Source: Pseudomonas asiatica (GTDB lineage: Bacteria > Pseudomonadota > Gammaproteobacteria > Pseudomonadales > Pseudomonadaceae). Taken from it: a stretch of 64,000 nucleotides of DNA. Position 1 is the stretch's first letter. Each line of letters opens with the position of its first letter. The stretch covers positions 2,732,001-2,796,000 of the forward strand of contig NZ_CP157874.1 in NCBI RefSeq assembly GCF_040214835.1. Direction: 5' to 3'. A model generated the notes under the pieces. It had not been told where the DNA came from. It worked only from the letters and a program-made list of their open reading frames with translations, and did not search any database. The position numbers and the translations under genes are program-made. Positions 8,683 to 19,206 of the stretch are shown one piece after another.

Positions 8683-9050
8683 TTAAAGGCCCCCGGCCAG
8701 GCCGGCCAAAAAAAGGACACGCATTGTGCCTTCACTTGCCGCAGACCGAAAGGGTGGGTTACGCATTTCGTCGTGGTTGACGCTGTTGCGAGAGGATTTT
8801 TCCGGTTGCGGCGGGCTCAGTAGAACAGCGGCATGTGACTATCGTAATCAGCAACCGGGTGCCGCAAGGAGAATCCGATGAGCAACGTTCTGTGCTGGAT
8901 GGCACGGGCTACGCCCGTGTTCGCGGGTGAACCCGCTCCCACAGGGACTGCGCTTGCTTCAAACCTTGCACAGTCCTGTTGCTACCTCAATCCTGTGCAG
9001 TCCAATCTGTGGGAGCGGGTTTACCCGCGAAGAGGCCGGTACAGGCAACC
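8683..9050. other. Intergenic region with a REP pair and no convincing gene
   Basis: This 368-bp stretch separates nspC from the deaminase gene. The left part should hold the nspC promoter. A reading frame starts at 8878 after a good AAGGAG site, but after about 14 codons it runs into REP sequence and encodes nothing recognisable; it may be the scar of a gene interrupted by a REP element. Confidence 0.6.
8918..9039. repeat. REP pair, family A
   Basis: Convergent REP palindromes (GCGGGTGAACCCGC on the left, GCGGGTTTACCCGC on the right) with about 80 bp between them, downstream of the deaminase gene. Confidence 0.85.
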
Positions 9051-9968
9051 TCAATCAACCTGCTGCAACCACGCCTGGATCTGCTCCAGCGTGGCGGTTG
9101 CCCCGCCACAAACCACCACCAGCACATTCTGGTACTGCGCCAGGGCGCCCGGTGCATAGGCCAACGCCAAAGCAGCCCCACATGCAGGCTCCACCAGCAC
9201 GCGATGGTCCAGCAGGAACCGCTCGCACGCCTCCAGCGCCGCGCGGTCAGTGACCAGGTGGCTGTGCACCGGATGCTCCTTCACGCACACCAGCGCCTGG
9301 TCAGCCACACGCTTGGCCCCCAGCGAGGTCGCCACCGAGGCAATACGCTCCAGCTCCACCGAATGCCCCGCCTGCATGGCCGCATGCAGCGATGCCGCGC
9401 CCTCGGTTTCAACCGCCAGGACCGGCACATCGCCCCAGCCGTTGCGCTGTAGCCCCTCGACCACACCACTGAGCAAACCACCGCCGCCTACCGACAACAC
9501 CACGGCATCCGGTTTCACGCCGGCCTCGGCGACTTCATCCACCAGGCTGGCATGCCCGGCCCACAGCAGCGGGTCGTCGAATGGGTGAATGAAGGCGTCA
9601 TCCGGGCCGACCAAGGTTTGCGCCAGGGCGTTGGCCTCCTGCCAGGAGCTGCCATGCACCTCCAACTTGGCGCCCTCCAGGCGCAGCAGGTCCTTGGCCC
9701 GCTCGGTGGTGGTCTCGGGCACTACCACGGTCACCGGCACGCCCAGCTTGCGCCCGGCATAGGCCACTGCCAGGCCGGCGTTGCCGCCCGAGGAAGACAC
9801 GAAATGCCGCGCGCCACGGGCATGGTGCACCTCACAGGCGTGGCCCACGCCTCGCAGCTTGAACGAGCCGCAGGGCTGCAGGGCATCGAGCTTGAGCCAG
9901 ACGTTGCTGCCCGCGGCCAGTGACAGCGGGCGGGATTCGATCAGGGGGGTATGAACATGCAAGGTCAT
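9051..9968 (-). CDS. PLP-dependent L-serine/L-threonine deaminase-like enzyme
   Basis: A 305-residue fold-type II PLP enzyme. The lysine that binds PLP is in GSFKLRG (Lys37), the substrate loop is SSSGGNAG (about 58-65) and the phosphate-binding loop is SVGGGGLLSG. Length and motifs resemble the short cytosolic serine dehydratases (mammalian SDS type) that turn serine or threonine into a 2-oxo acid plus ammonia. A threonine synthase or serine racemase role is less likely because the protein lacks ACT and extra domains. Its start overlaps the end of the YheO-type regulator gene by 4 bp, so the two are probably co-translated and the regulator may sense a related amino acid. Confidence 0.85.
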   Translation of the reverse strand: MTLHVHTPLIESRPLSLAAGSNVWLKLDALQPCGSFKLRGVGHACEVHHARGARHFVSSSGGNAGLAVAYAGRKLGVPVTVVVPETTTERAKDLLRLEGAKLEVHGSSWQEANALAQTLVGPDDAFIHPFDDPLLWAGHASLVDEVAEAGVKPDAVVLSVGGGGLLSGVVEGLQRNGWGDVPVLAVETEGAASLHAAMQAGHSVELERIASVATSLGAKRVADQALVCVKEHPVHSHLVTDRAALEACERFLLDHRVLVEPACGAALALAYAPGALAQYQNVLVVVCGGATATLEQIQAWLQQVD

Positions 9969-10639
9969 TGGCTGGCTCCGCGCAGTTGCTCGAGGTAGTT
10001 GTAAACGGTGTAGCGGGTCACACCCAGGGCGCTGGCGGCCTTTTCCACGCCGCCCTTGACGATGAACAGGCCACGCTCCTGCATCACTCGCACGGCCTCG
10101 ACCTTGGCCTGCTTGTTCATCCGCCCCTGGCCGCTGCGCTGCAGGGATGCCTGGATTATCTCGCTCATCAACAGTTCCATGTCGGCGGGTTCATTGACGG
10201 CAGGTGTGGCCCCCAGCGGTTGGAACTGCTGGAGAAAGTTCATGGCGGCATCCAGGCCGGTGACGTCGGTGTTGACGCAAAGGCTGGCGAAGGGGTGGCC
10301 GTTGCTGTCACGGAAGATGGCCGTGGCGCTGCGCAGCGTGCGGCCCTTCAGCGTGGTGGGGTAATCGGGCAGCACCACCGGCTCACAGCCGTGCTGATCG
10401 GCCGAGGCCTGCATCAGTGCCTTGAAACCCAGGTCCTGTTCAGGGGCGGCGAGGATCGGGCTACCGATGCTGCGGCCGGAAAGATGGCCGTTGACGATCG
10501 CCACCACGGAGTGTTCCGGGTGATCGAGGTCGTGCAGGAGGATTTCCATGTTGCGCGCGGCAACGCTACCCAGGGCCTGGATGGCGGCCTTGAGGACGGT
10601 GAGGGTGAGCTGGCGTTCTTCGCTTGGGGTGATAGGCAT
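9965..10639 (-). CDS. YheO/DauR-type PAS-helix-turn-helix regulator
   Basis: A 224-residue regulator: a YheO-like PAS domain (residues about 15-125, with LLHDLDHPEHSVVAIVNGHL) followed by a C-terminal helix-turn-helix (VMQERGLFIVKGGVEKAASALGVT split around the turn, then YTVYNYLEQL). The same architecture is found in DauR, which controls D-arginine catabolism. I start it at ATG 10639 (MPITPSEE) because the longer frame relies on a TTG at 10657 with no better ribosome site. It is translationally coupled to the deaminase downstream (ATGA overlap). A 16-bp palindrome just upstream (10663-10678) may be its own operator. Confidence 0.88.
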   Translation of the reverse strand: MPITPSEERQLTLTVLKAAIQALGSVAARNMEILLHDLDHPEHSVVAIVNGHLSGRSIGSPILAAPEQDLGFKALMQASADQHGCEPVVLPDYPTTLKGRTLRSATAIFRDSNGHPFASLCVNTDVTGLDAAMNFLQQFQPLGATPAVNEPADMELLMSEIIQASLQRSGQGRMNKQAKVEAVRVMQERGLFIVKGGVEKAASALGVTRYTVYNYLEQLRGASQ

Positions 10640-10662
10640 GGCAGATCGCAAAATCAACGTTT

Positions 10663-10678
10663 TGTGTATTTTTACACA
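10663..10678. promoter_or_regulatory. Palindromic operator candidate upstream of YheO-type regulator
   Basis: TGTGTA-TTTT-TACACA is a perfect 6+4+6 inverted repeat lying 24 bp before the regulator start in an AT-rich stretch. Its position suits autoregulation of the regulator-deaminase operon (inference). Confidence 0.4.
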
Positions 10679-10716
10679 TAAAGTTGAATTTTACGATCTA
10701 TTGTGGACTGCACAGC

Positions 10717-10837
10717 CCTGTAGGAGCGGCCTTGTGTCGCGATAGGGCTGCGAAGCAGCCCCAGGATTTCAGCGTACATGCACAGATTGTTGGGGCTGCT
10801 TCGCAGCCCTATCGCGACACAAGGCCGCTCCTACAGG
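10717..10837. repeat. Long inverted repeat, family B (GGCCTTGTGTCGCGA type)
   Basis: Two arms of 46 bp (10717-10762 and 10792-10837) are perfect reverse complements around a 29-bp loop. Other copies of this element lie at 12725, 47615, 51186 and 54675, always between genes. The outer core is GGAGCGGCCTTGTGTCGCGA. Confidence 0.9.
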
Positions 10838-10884
10838 AATTGCGCATGGATCGAGGTAGATAGGCGGCGATGCAGCCCCAGTAC

Positions 10885-12588
10885 TCAGCTCAGGGCCGGG
10901 GTGCGCGGTGGGATCATCCGACGCGACCCGGTCGCCTCGAAGGCCGCACCAAAGCTCAGCAGCGCATTGTCGCTGTAAGCCCGGCCAGCAAAGGTCAGCC
11001 CCACCGGCATGCCGATATCGGCCATCACACCCATCGGCACGGTCACGGTCGGCACGCCCAGGTGGCGGATCGCCAGGTTGCCGTTGGCCACCCAGATACC
11101 GTTGCTCCAGGCAATGTCCGCCGATGCCGGGTTGACGTCGGCATCGGCCGGGCCCACGTCGGCCACGGTGGGGAACAGCACCGCGTCCAGGCCCAGGTTG
11201 TCCATCCAGTCTTCCAGGTCGATCTTGCGGGTCTGCTCCAGGCCGCGCAGGCCGTCGGGCAGGGTCTCGATCTGGTCCCAGGTCTTCAGGCCACGCTTGG
11301 CCATGTTGACGTACTCGTCCATGCCGGCGGCCAGGTCGTCCTCACGGTTGGGCAGGGTGCCCGGGTCGTGGGGGAAGATCTGCGGCCCGTCGACATCGGC
11401 CAGGCGGTTGAGCCTGGGGTCATCGTTGGCGCGCAGGAAGTCGTCGAAGGCCCACCCCGACAGCTCCCACAGCTCGTCATGCAGGAACTCCTTGCTGACG
11501 ATGCCGCGGTTGTACACGGTCGGTGCGCCCGGGCGGTCGCCCTCGCAGTTGGACACCAGCGGGAAGTCCACTTCCAGCACTTCGGCACCAGCCGCCTCCA
11601 GTGCCTGACGGGCCTGCTGCCACAGGTCGATCACCGTGGCGCGGGTGTTGATGCGCTGGCCAGTCGGGCCGCCGATGCCAGGCTTCTCGGAAGTACCGGC
11701 CTCGGTATCGGCATTGATGTACATGCGCGGCACGCCAAAGCGCTTGCCCTTGAGCGCGCTGGCATCCACGGCCAGGTCCAGGTACGAAGCCGGGCGCACC
11801 GTCGAAGCCGCCGGAATTGGCACCCAAGGTTGCAGGCGCCACAGGTCGCCGCGCTTGTCGGCGTCGTCGGCTACGACCACGTCGAGGATTTCCAGCAGGT
11901 CGGCCATGGTGCGGGCATACGGCACCACCACGTCCATGGTCGGTGTCAGCGGCCAGTTGCCACGCACCGAAATCACCCCGCGCGACGGGGTATAGGCGCA
12001 CAGGCCATTGTTGGACGCCGGGCCACGGCCGCTGGACCAGGTTTCTTCGGCCAGGCCGAAGGCACTGAAGCTGGCAGCGGTGGCGGTTCCGGCACCGTTG
12101 GACGAGCCCGAGGCGAACGGTGCGGTCAGGTAGTTGGCGTTGTACGGGCTTTCGGCGCGGCCATACACGCCGCGTTGCATGCCACCGTTGGCCATGGGCG
12201 GCATGTTGGTCTTGCCCAGGCACACGGCGCCGGCGGCGCGCAGGCGTTCAATGGTGAAGGCGTCGCGCTGGGCCACCAGGTCCTTGAAGGCCGGGCTGCC
12301 GGAGGCAGCGGTCAGGCCTTTGACCAGGTAGCTGTCCTTGGCGGTGTAGGGGATGCCGTCCAACGGGCTCAGGACCTGGCCTTTGGCGCGACGGGCGTCG
12401 GAGGCTTCGGCCTCTTTCAGCGCCTCGGGGTTGCGCACCACCACGGCGTTCAGGGCAGTGGCGGTGTCGGCGCCATCGTAGGCATCGATGCGCGCCAGGT
12501 AGGCCTGGACCAGCTCGACCGCCGTCGTGCGGCCCGACTCGAGCGCGTCGCGCAGCTCGGCAATGGAAACCTCGGTTACCTCGATCAT
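10885..12588 (-). CDS. Amidase-signature family amidase
   Basis: A 567-residue amidase-signature enzyme that hydrolyses an amide to acid plus ammonia. The Ser-cisSer-Lys triad is visible: Lys84 in PYTAKDSY, the cis-serine in ASGSSNGAGTA (162/163), and the nucleophile Ser186 in TWSSGRGPAS. The last motif differs from the usual GGSIRxPA. It is longer than GatA (about 480 residues), so it is not the glutamyl-tRNA amidotransferase. No signal peptide is present. It is monocistronic and flanked by family B repeats on both sides. Natural substrate unknown. Confidence 0.88.
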   Translation of the reverse strand: MIEVTEVSIAELRDALESGRTTAVELVQAYLARIDAYDGADTATALNAVVVRNPEALKEAEASDARRAKGQVLSPLDGIPYTAKDSYLVKGLTAASGSPAFKDLVAQRDAFTIERLRAAGAVCLGKTNMPPMANGGMQRGVYGRAESPYNANYLTAPFASGSSNGAGTATAASFSAFGLAEETWSSGRGPASNNGLCAYTPSRGVISVRGNWPLTPTMDVVVPYARTMADLLEILDVVVADDADKRGDLWRLQPWVPIPAASTVRPASYLDLAVDASALKGKRFGVPRMYINADTEAGTSEKPGIGGPTGQRINTRATVIDLWQQARQALEAAGAEVLEVDFPLVSNCEGDRPGAPTVYNRGIVSKEFLHDELWELSGWAFDDFLRANDDPRLNRLADVDGPQIFPHDPGTLPNREDDLAAGMDEYVNMAKRGLKTWDQIETLPDGLRGLEQTRKIDLEDWMDNLGLDAVLFPTVADVGPADADVNPASADIAWSNGIWVANGNLAIRHLGVPTVTVPMGVMADIGMPVGLTFAGRAYSDNALLSFGAAFEATGSRRMIPPRTPALS

Positions 12589-12724
12589 GCGTTCACCAAA
12601 AAAATGTGCAGGTGGGGGCTAATGCGAGGAGTGTACAAGAAGGGCTTGGCGGGCGCAGGTTTGCGCGGGGGCAAATGGTTTTTTGCAGGCGGGCATTGTC
12701 GGGCCTCCCAAGCCCGGCGCGAAC

Positions 12725-12846
12725 CCTTGTAGGAGCGGCCTTGTGTCGCGATAGGGCCGCAAAGCGGCCCCGGCGATTTCACAGTGATACGAAGACCCTG
12801 GGGGCGCTTCGCACCCCTTTCGCGACGCAAGGACGCTCCCACAAGG
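12725..12846. repeat. Family B inverted repeat, right arm degraded
   Basis: The left arm (GGAGCGGCCTTGTGTCGCGA and onwards) is typical. The right arm has several substitutions (for example CGCGACGCAAGGACGCTCCC), so this copy is older or eroded compared with the perfect copy at 10717. It sits between the amidase and YghU genes. Confidence 0.8.
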
Positions 12847-12854
12847 GTGCCGCG

Positions 12855-13697
12855 TCAAGCGTCCAGGTCTGCCGCTGCATGCCGCTCCGGCACCTGGCTG
12901 GCCTCATCCCCCCAGGTCCGGTTCACCCGTGTGCCGCGCTGCACCGCCGGGCGCAAGGCAATCTCCTCGGCCCAGCGCTGCACATTCGGGTACTCGTCCA
13001 CCGCCAGGAACTCCGCCGCGCCATACAGGTTGCCGCGCACCAGTTGGCCATACCAAGGCCACACGGCAATGTCGGCGATGCTGTATTCCTCGCCGCCCAG
13101 GTAGCGGCTTTCAGCCAGGCGTCGGTCGAGCACATCCAGCTGGCGCTTGGCTTCCATGGTGAAGCGGTTGATCGCGTACTCGAACTTTTCCGGCGCATAC
13201 ACATAGAAATGGCCAAATCCGCCGCCCAGGTACGGCGCCGCGCCCATTTGCCAGAACAGCCAGTTCAGGCTTTCGGTGCGTGCAGCTGGCGCTTTCGGCA
13301 GCAAGGCACCGAACTTTTCCGCCAGGTACAGCAGGATCGAACCCGACTCGAACACCCGCACCGGCGGCTCGACGCTGCGGTCGAGCAGGGCGGGGATCTT
13401 CGAGTTGGGGTTGACCTGGACGAAGCCGCTGGAGAACTGCTCACCCTCGCCAATGCGGATCAACCAGGCATCATATTCGGCGCCCGAGTGGCCCAGCGCG
13501 AGCAGCTCTTCGAGGGCGATGGTGACCTTGACGCCATTGGGCGTGGCCAGGGAGTACAGCTGCAGCGGGTGCTTGCCCAGCGGCAGGTCCTTGTCGTGAG
13601 TCGGGCCGGCAACCGGGCGGTTGATGCTGGCGAACTGGCCGCCGGACGCTGCGTCGTTGCGCCAGACCTTGGGTGGCACGTAGGCGGGCTTGCTCAT
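12855..13697 (-). CDS. yghU: Glutathione S-transferase, YghU type (disulfide-bond oxidoreductase)
   Basis: A 280-residue GST of the Nu class. After a long N-terminal extension (YVPPKVW), the thioredoxin-like domain carries the glutathione-contact motif LATPNGVKVTIALEEL and the cis-proline segment SKIPALLD, then ESGSILLYLAEKFG. The helical C-terminal domain follows. YghU binds two glutathiones and reduces disulfides and organic hydroperoxides. Length matches E. coli YghU (288 residues). It is monocistronic, with its 3' end close to a REP element. Confidence 0.93.
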   Translation of the reverse strand: MSKPAYVPPKVWRNDAASGGQFASINRPVAGPTHDKDLPLGKHPLQLYSLATPNGVKVTIALEELLALGHSGAEYDAWLIRIGEGEQFSSGFVQVNPNSKIPALLDRSVEPPVRVFESGSILLYLAEKFGALLPKAPAARTESLNWLFWQMGAAPYLGGGFGHFYVYAPEKFEYAINRFTMEAKRQLDVLDRRLAESRYLGGEEYSIADIAVWPWYGQLVRGNLYGAAEFLAVDEYPNVQRWAEEIALRPAVQRGTRVNRTWGDEASQVPERHAAADLDA

Positions 13698-13897
13698 GCA
13701 TGAATCTCCTTCATTGGCGCGAAACGGTCACGTAGAGACGTGGACCTGCATCTATGCCACGGGTTCGACGAAAAGCGCAAATGCATAGGGCGCGGGCGTG
13801 AAGTGCATGACTTCGGTTTCATCCAGGTTTCATCCGGTGCAGCCCAGGCCGGTTCTATGCTGGGCTATCTCTTCGCCCTGCAAGGAACCGCCGGCCG

Positions 13898-14944
13898 ATG
13901 ACTCTCCCACGCTGCGTGTTGGCGCTGGCCCTGTTCGGCAGCCTGCTGGCCCACGCCGAGGCCGCGCCCTGGGTTGCCGGCCTGCACCACATGACCCTGG
14001 CCGACCCGGTCGACGCCCGGCCCATGCAGGCGCTGGCGTTCTACCCGGCCATCGGCAATACCCGCAGCAGCCGGATAGACGGCTACCCGATCGACGTGAG
14101 TGAAGAGGCGCCGGTAGCGTTGGGCCAGTTCCCGTTGCTGGTGCTGTCCCACGGCAATACCGGCAGCCCGCTGGCCTTGCACTACCTGGCGACGTCGCTG
14201 GCACGCCAGGGCTTCATCGTGGTGGCGGTGGTGCACCCCGGCGACAACGCCCGCGACCACAGCCGCCTGGGCACCTTGAGCAACCTGTATGGTCGGCCGC
14301 TGCAAGTGAGTGCCGCGATTACGGCCGCCCGCGATGATGCCTTGCTGGGGCCCTACCTGAACGGTGGCAAGGTTGGGGTGATCGGCTACTCGGCCGGTGG
14401 TGAAACCGCCTTGATCCTCTCGGGCGCGCGCCCCGACCTGGACCGCCTGCGCAAGTACTGCCTGGATCGCCCTGACGACGCCGACGCCTGCAGGACCCAC
14501 GGCGTACTGATTGCCGACCGCAGCGAGCTGGTGCCAGAGGCCGACCAGCGGGTGGGGGCGGTGATGCTGATGGCGCCGCTCAGCCTGCTTTTCGGACGCC
14601 ATGCCTTGGCCGGGGTGCAGGTGCCGGCGCTGATCTACAGTGGCGACAGCGACCAGCTGGTGGCGGTGGACCGCAACGCCGAAGCCCTGGCCCGCAAGTT
14701 GCCGGTCACACCGGATTATCGCCTGCTGGCCGGCGCCGGGCACTTCGTGTTCATGGCCCATTGCGATGCCGAGCAGTCCGTGCGGATGCCGGCGCTGTGC
14801 AAGGATGCCGCAGGCGTGGACCGTCGGCACATCCACCATTCCCTGCAACGTGAAGCCGCGGTGTTCTTCAGCCAGGCGTTGGGCGCACCGCAGCCTGCCG
14901 AGCGTTCAGCCGCGAGCGGCGCGCCGCGCCAGCAACAGCGTTAG
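13898..14944 (+). CDS. Exported alpha/beta hydrolase (dienelactone hydrolase/acetylhydrolase-like)
   Basis: A 348-residue protein with a signal peptide (cleavage near AEA-AP, residue 23). The nucleophile elbow is GYSAGG (Ser165), the oxyanion region LVLSHGNTGS, and the C-terminal histidine is in GAGHFVF. The fold resembles predicted dienelactone hydrolases and PAF-acetylhydrolase-like lipases, so it is likely a periplasmic esterase. Its last 39 bp overlap the 3' end of the converging MFS gene. Substrate unknown. Confidence 0.82.
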   Translation: MTLPRCVLALALFGSLLAHAEAAPWVAGLHHMTLADPVDARPMQALAFYPAIGNTRSSRIDGYPIDVSEEAPVALGQFPLLVLSHGNTGSPLALHYLATSLARQGFIVVAVVHPGDNARDHSRLGTLSNLYGRPLQVSAAITAARDDALLGPYLNGGKVGVIGYSAGGETALILSGARPDLDRLRKYCLDRPDDADACRTHGVLIADRSELVPEADQRVGAVMLMAPLSLLFGRHALAGVQVPALIYSGDSDQLVAVDRNAEALARKLPVTPDYRLLAGAGHFVFMAHCDAEQSVRMPALCKDAAGVDRRHIHHSLQREAAVFFSQALGAPQPAERSAASGAPRQQQR

Positions 14945-16099
14945 GCCCACACCGGCCAGGGCGAGCAGGGCGGCCACACAGAAGATCGAGGCATAGCCCA
15001 GGTGCGCGGCCACCGCGCCCATCACAGGTCCGGCGATGGCCAGGGCCATGTCGAAGAACACCGCGTAGGCACCCAGCCCTGCGCCGCGGCTGCTGCTGGG
15101 CACCTGCTTGATCGCTTCCACCCCCAGCGCCGGGTACACCAGCGACAGCCCGAAACCGGTAAGCCCGGCACCGATCAGCGCCCACGGCGGCGAAGGTGCC
15201 AGCCACAGCAGGCTCAGGCCGAGCACTTCGGTGGCCATGCACGCGACCGCCACGTTGTAGCCACCAAAACGGTTGACCGCGTTGACGAACAGCAGCCGGG
15301 AAATGATGAAGCACACGCCAAAGGCACTCAGGCACCATGCCGCGCCCGCCCAGCCGCGCTCCAGGTAATACAGGGTGACGAAGGTGGTCAGCGTGCCGTA
15401 GCCGATAGAGGCCAGGGTCAGGCCCAGGCCACAGGGTGCTACCCGGCCGAAGGCCGACCAGAAGGGCAGGCGCTCGCCACGCACCACCACCACGTCCGGC
15501 CGCTTGCGCAGTACCAGCAGGGCCGATACCGCCAGCACCAGCAATGCCGGCCCCAGCACGCTGAAGTCCAGCCCGTCCACGGCCAGTACACCCAAGGGGG
15601 CACCAATGGCGATGGCGCCATAGGAGGCGATACCGTTCCAGGAAATCACCCTGGCGGTGTGTTCGGGCCCGACCTGGCTGATGCCCCAGCTCAGCGTGGC
15701 CACGCCGATCAGCCCTTGGGCGATGCCCAGCAGCAGGCGCCCGCCGAGCAGCAGCGCCAGGCTCAGTAGCGGTAGCGTCAGGGTCCAGGCCGATAGCAGG
15801 GTCAACACCCCGCAGCCGGCAATCCCCAGCAAGCCGAAGCGAATCGCCTGCTTGCCCCCCAGGGTATCGGCAACGCGCCCGGCAAACGGGCGGCTGAGTA
15901 GCGTGGCCAGGTATTGCAGGCCAATGGTCAGCCCGGCGACCACCGCGCCAAACCCCAGCTGGTCGTGCACATGGCTGGGCAAGACGGCGATCGGCAGGCC
16001 GATGCAGAGGAAGGCAATGAAGGTGTAGAAAACGATCGACAGGATCTGCAGGGTAATTTGCAGCGTGTTGCTGGCGGGGGCGGGTTGTTGCGCGGTCAT
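14906..16099 (-). CDS. MFS transporter, YhhS/YfcJ-like efflux family
   Basis: A 397-residue major facilitator protein with about 12 hydrophobic segments. Loop 2-3 contains the family motif as RPFAGRVADTLGGKQAIRFG. Overall it resembles the YhhS/YfcJ (UPF0226) subgroup of arabinose- and drug-efflux-like carriers. The start at 16099 gives the usual N-terminus before TM1. Its 3' end overlaps the convergent hydrolase gene by 39 bp. Substrate cannot be predicted. Confidence 0.88.
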   Translation of the reverse strand: MTAQQPAPASNTLQITLQILSIVFYTFIAFLCIGLPIAVLPSHVHDQLGFGAVVAGLTIGLQYLATLLSRPFAGRVADTLGGKQAIRFGLLGIAGCGVLTLLSAWTLTLPLLSLALLLGGRLLLGIAQGLIGVATLSWGISQVGPEHTARVISWNGIASYGAIAIGAPLGVLAVDGLDFSVLGPALLVLAVSALLVLRKRPDVVVVRGERLPFWSAFGRVAPCGLGLTLASIGYGTLTTFVTLYYLERGWAGAAWCLSAFGVCFIISRLLFVNAVNRFGGYNVAVACMATEVLGLSLLWLAPSPPWALIGAGLTGFGLSLVYPALGVEAIKQVPSSSRGAGLGAYAVFFDMALAIAGPVMGAVAAHLGYASIFCVAALLALAGVGLTLLLARRAARG

Positions 16100-16671
16100 G
16101 GGCTCGTTCGCGGGCGGGCGGTTGGGCGTGGCCCCATCATGGCCGTTGCGCGAAGGAAATGAAAGCAGGCTAACGAATTATTCGTCGGGCAGTGCCAGCC
16201 TGTGGGATCGGCGGTGGATTCTTCGCGGGTGAACCCGCTCCCACAGGATTTGCATAGGCCTCAAATGCTACGCAGTCCCTGTGGGAGCGGGTTTACCCGC
16301 GAAGAGGCCGGCCCAGCCATACAAGATGGCCAGGCCGCCGCATCAATCAGACCACTACACCCTGGCTACGCAGGTAATCGTCATTCGCGGGCTCGCCCGC
16401 TCCCACAGGATTTTGCATAGGCCTCAAATGCTACGCAGTCCCTGTGGGAGCGGGTTTACCCGCGAAGAGGCCGGCCCAGCCATACAAGATGACCAGGCAA
16501 CTCCATCAATCAGACCAGCACACCCTGGCTACGCAGTTAATCGTCATTCGCGGGCTCACCCGCTCCCACAGGATTTGCATAGGCCTCAAATGCTACGCAG
16601 TCCCTGTGGGAGCGGGTTTACCCGCGAAGAGGCCGGCCCAGCCATACAAGATGGCCAGGCCGCCGCATCAA
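16100..16671. other. Intergenic region holding the REP tandem
   Basis: About 120 bp upstream of the MFS gene, expected to hold its promoter, is followed by the tandem REP array described separately. No gene was recognised; the reading frames that cross the array come from the repeats. Confidence 0.7.
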
Positions 16672-18258
<1,587 letters not shown>

Positions 18259-18290
18259 GTGCTTGTCCTGCGGGGGTTCCAGAGGTGTAT

Positions 18291-18716
18291 TTAGGCCATC
18301 TCGTCAGTTTTGGACCAATTTTGGGCCAATCCGACTCGGGGCGGCAGCTTCTCCAGCTCCCTCCAGTCCGAGGAGGAGCTGATCCATTTCGCGTAGGTAG
18401 AAAGCAACATCTCGACGCTGTGACCAAGCTGGTTCGCGATGAACGTGGGTTCATCCCAGACATCAGGCATAGGGTGGCGTAGGTGTGGCGGGTGTCGTAC
18501 TGACGGCGTTCACGGATGTAAAGCGCCTTGGGCGCCGATTTGAAGTGGCGGATTGTAACACTTGGTTCGTTGATCCACAGCCCACCTTTGCTCGGCTGGA
18601 ACAGAAATGGGCGGATCGGGTGCGCTGGCTTGGGATGCCATGCGCTGGAGAGTTGCCATCTTCTGGGCCTGCTGGATGGCATTCAGCGCGCGCTCGTTGA
18701 GCAGCACTGATCTGCA
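18291..18716 (-). pseudogene. Phage-type tyrosine integrase, C-terminal remnant with frameshifts
   Basis: Three reading frames together encode an integrase C-terminus. One segment contains LLNERALNAIQQAQ (about 18640-18705), the next WINEPS and RRQYDTRHTYATLCLMSGMNP (about 18450-18590), and the third TFIANQLGHSVEMLLSTYAKW ending at the stop 18291-18293, written here in parts. The R-H box, the LGHS histidine and the nucleophile tyrosine in STYAKW are all present. A one-base deletion near 18452 breaks the frame after MSGMNP, and another shift lies further upstream. The N-terminal half is missing, so the gene is dead. It marks a former prophage or genomic island. Confidence 0.85.
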
Positions 18717-18802
18717 AATACTTCTAAGCGTCGTATAGAGGCGCGAGATATCATCGTCAGCGCTTTACTCAGGGATGATCACTAGCTGAAGGGATTGCTT
18801 AC

Positions 18803-19162
18803 ATGGAAAGAAGCTATTTCGTAACGATGCTTGCACTGATTCTTCATCAAATAGATGCCGCGTATTGGCAGGAATGGGAGATGTTTTTCCTACCGGGTGG
18901 GGTACAGGGCTTCCTCCTGTTCAATATCTTGGCAATACCCGTGTTGCTGGTTGGTTATCGAAGCGTGTTGCTGGGTACGGTTAACGCGGTGTTCTTCGCC
19001 AAAGTTTGTGCCGGCCTAGGCCTGATCACGTTCCTTATCCATGCCGGCTTCGGATTGGCTGGATATCACCAGTTTCACCTGCCTGCTTCGATCTCCATCC
19101 TCATTCTGTGCTTGGCCAGCTCTGTATGGCTGATGGCAGGGATAAGATCCTCATCGCAATGA
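18803..19162 (+). CDS. Small integral membrane protein (possibly DUF6713-like)
   Basis: A 119-residue protein with three to four hydrophobic segments (about residues 4-20, 33-52, 60-82 and 92-112). It opens MERSYFVTMLALILHQIDAA and contains W-Q-E-W-E and FFLPGG motifs that recall the DUF6713 family, but I am not certain. The surrounding DNA is more AT-rich than its neighbours and follows the integrase relic, so it may be a passenger of the lost element. A GAAGG site lies upstream of the ATG. Function unknown. Confidence 0.6.
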   Translation: MERSYFVTMLALILHQIDAAYWQEWEMFFLPGGVQGFLLFNILAIPVLLVGYRSVLLGTVNAVFFAKVCAGLGLITFLIHAGFGLAGYHQFHLPASISILILCLASSVWLMAGIRSSSQ

Positions 19163-19206
19163 TCGCAGGCGCCGCGCATACGGTCCTGCATCGCTGCGCA
19201 TTCAAA

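Noticed and set aside
8878..9159. Open frame with a good AAGGAG site reading into a REP element
   Set aside because: After about 14 codons it translates REP sequence and has no family features. Recorded only as a possible gene scar.
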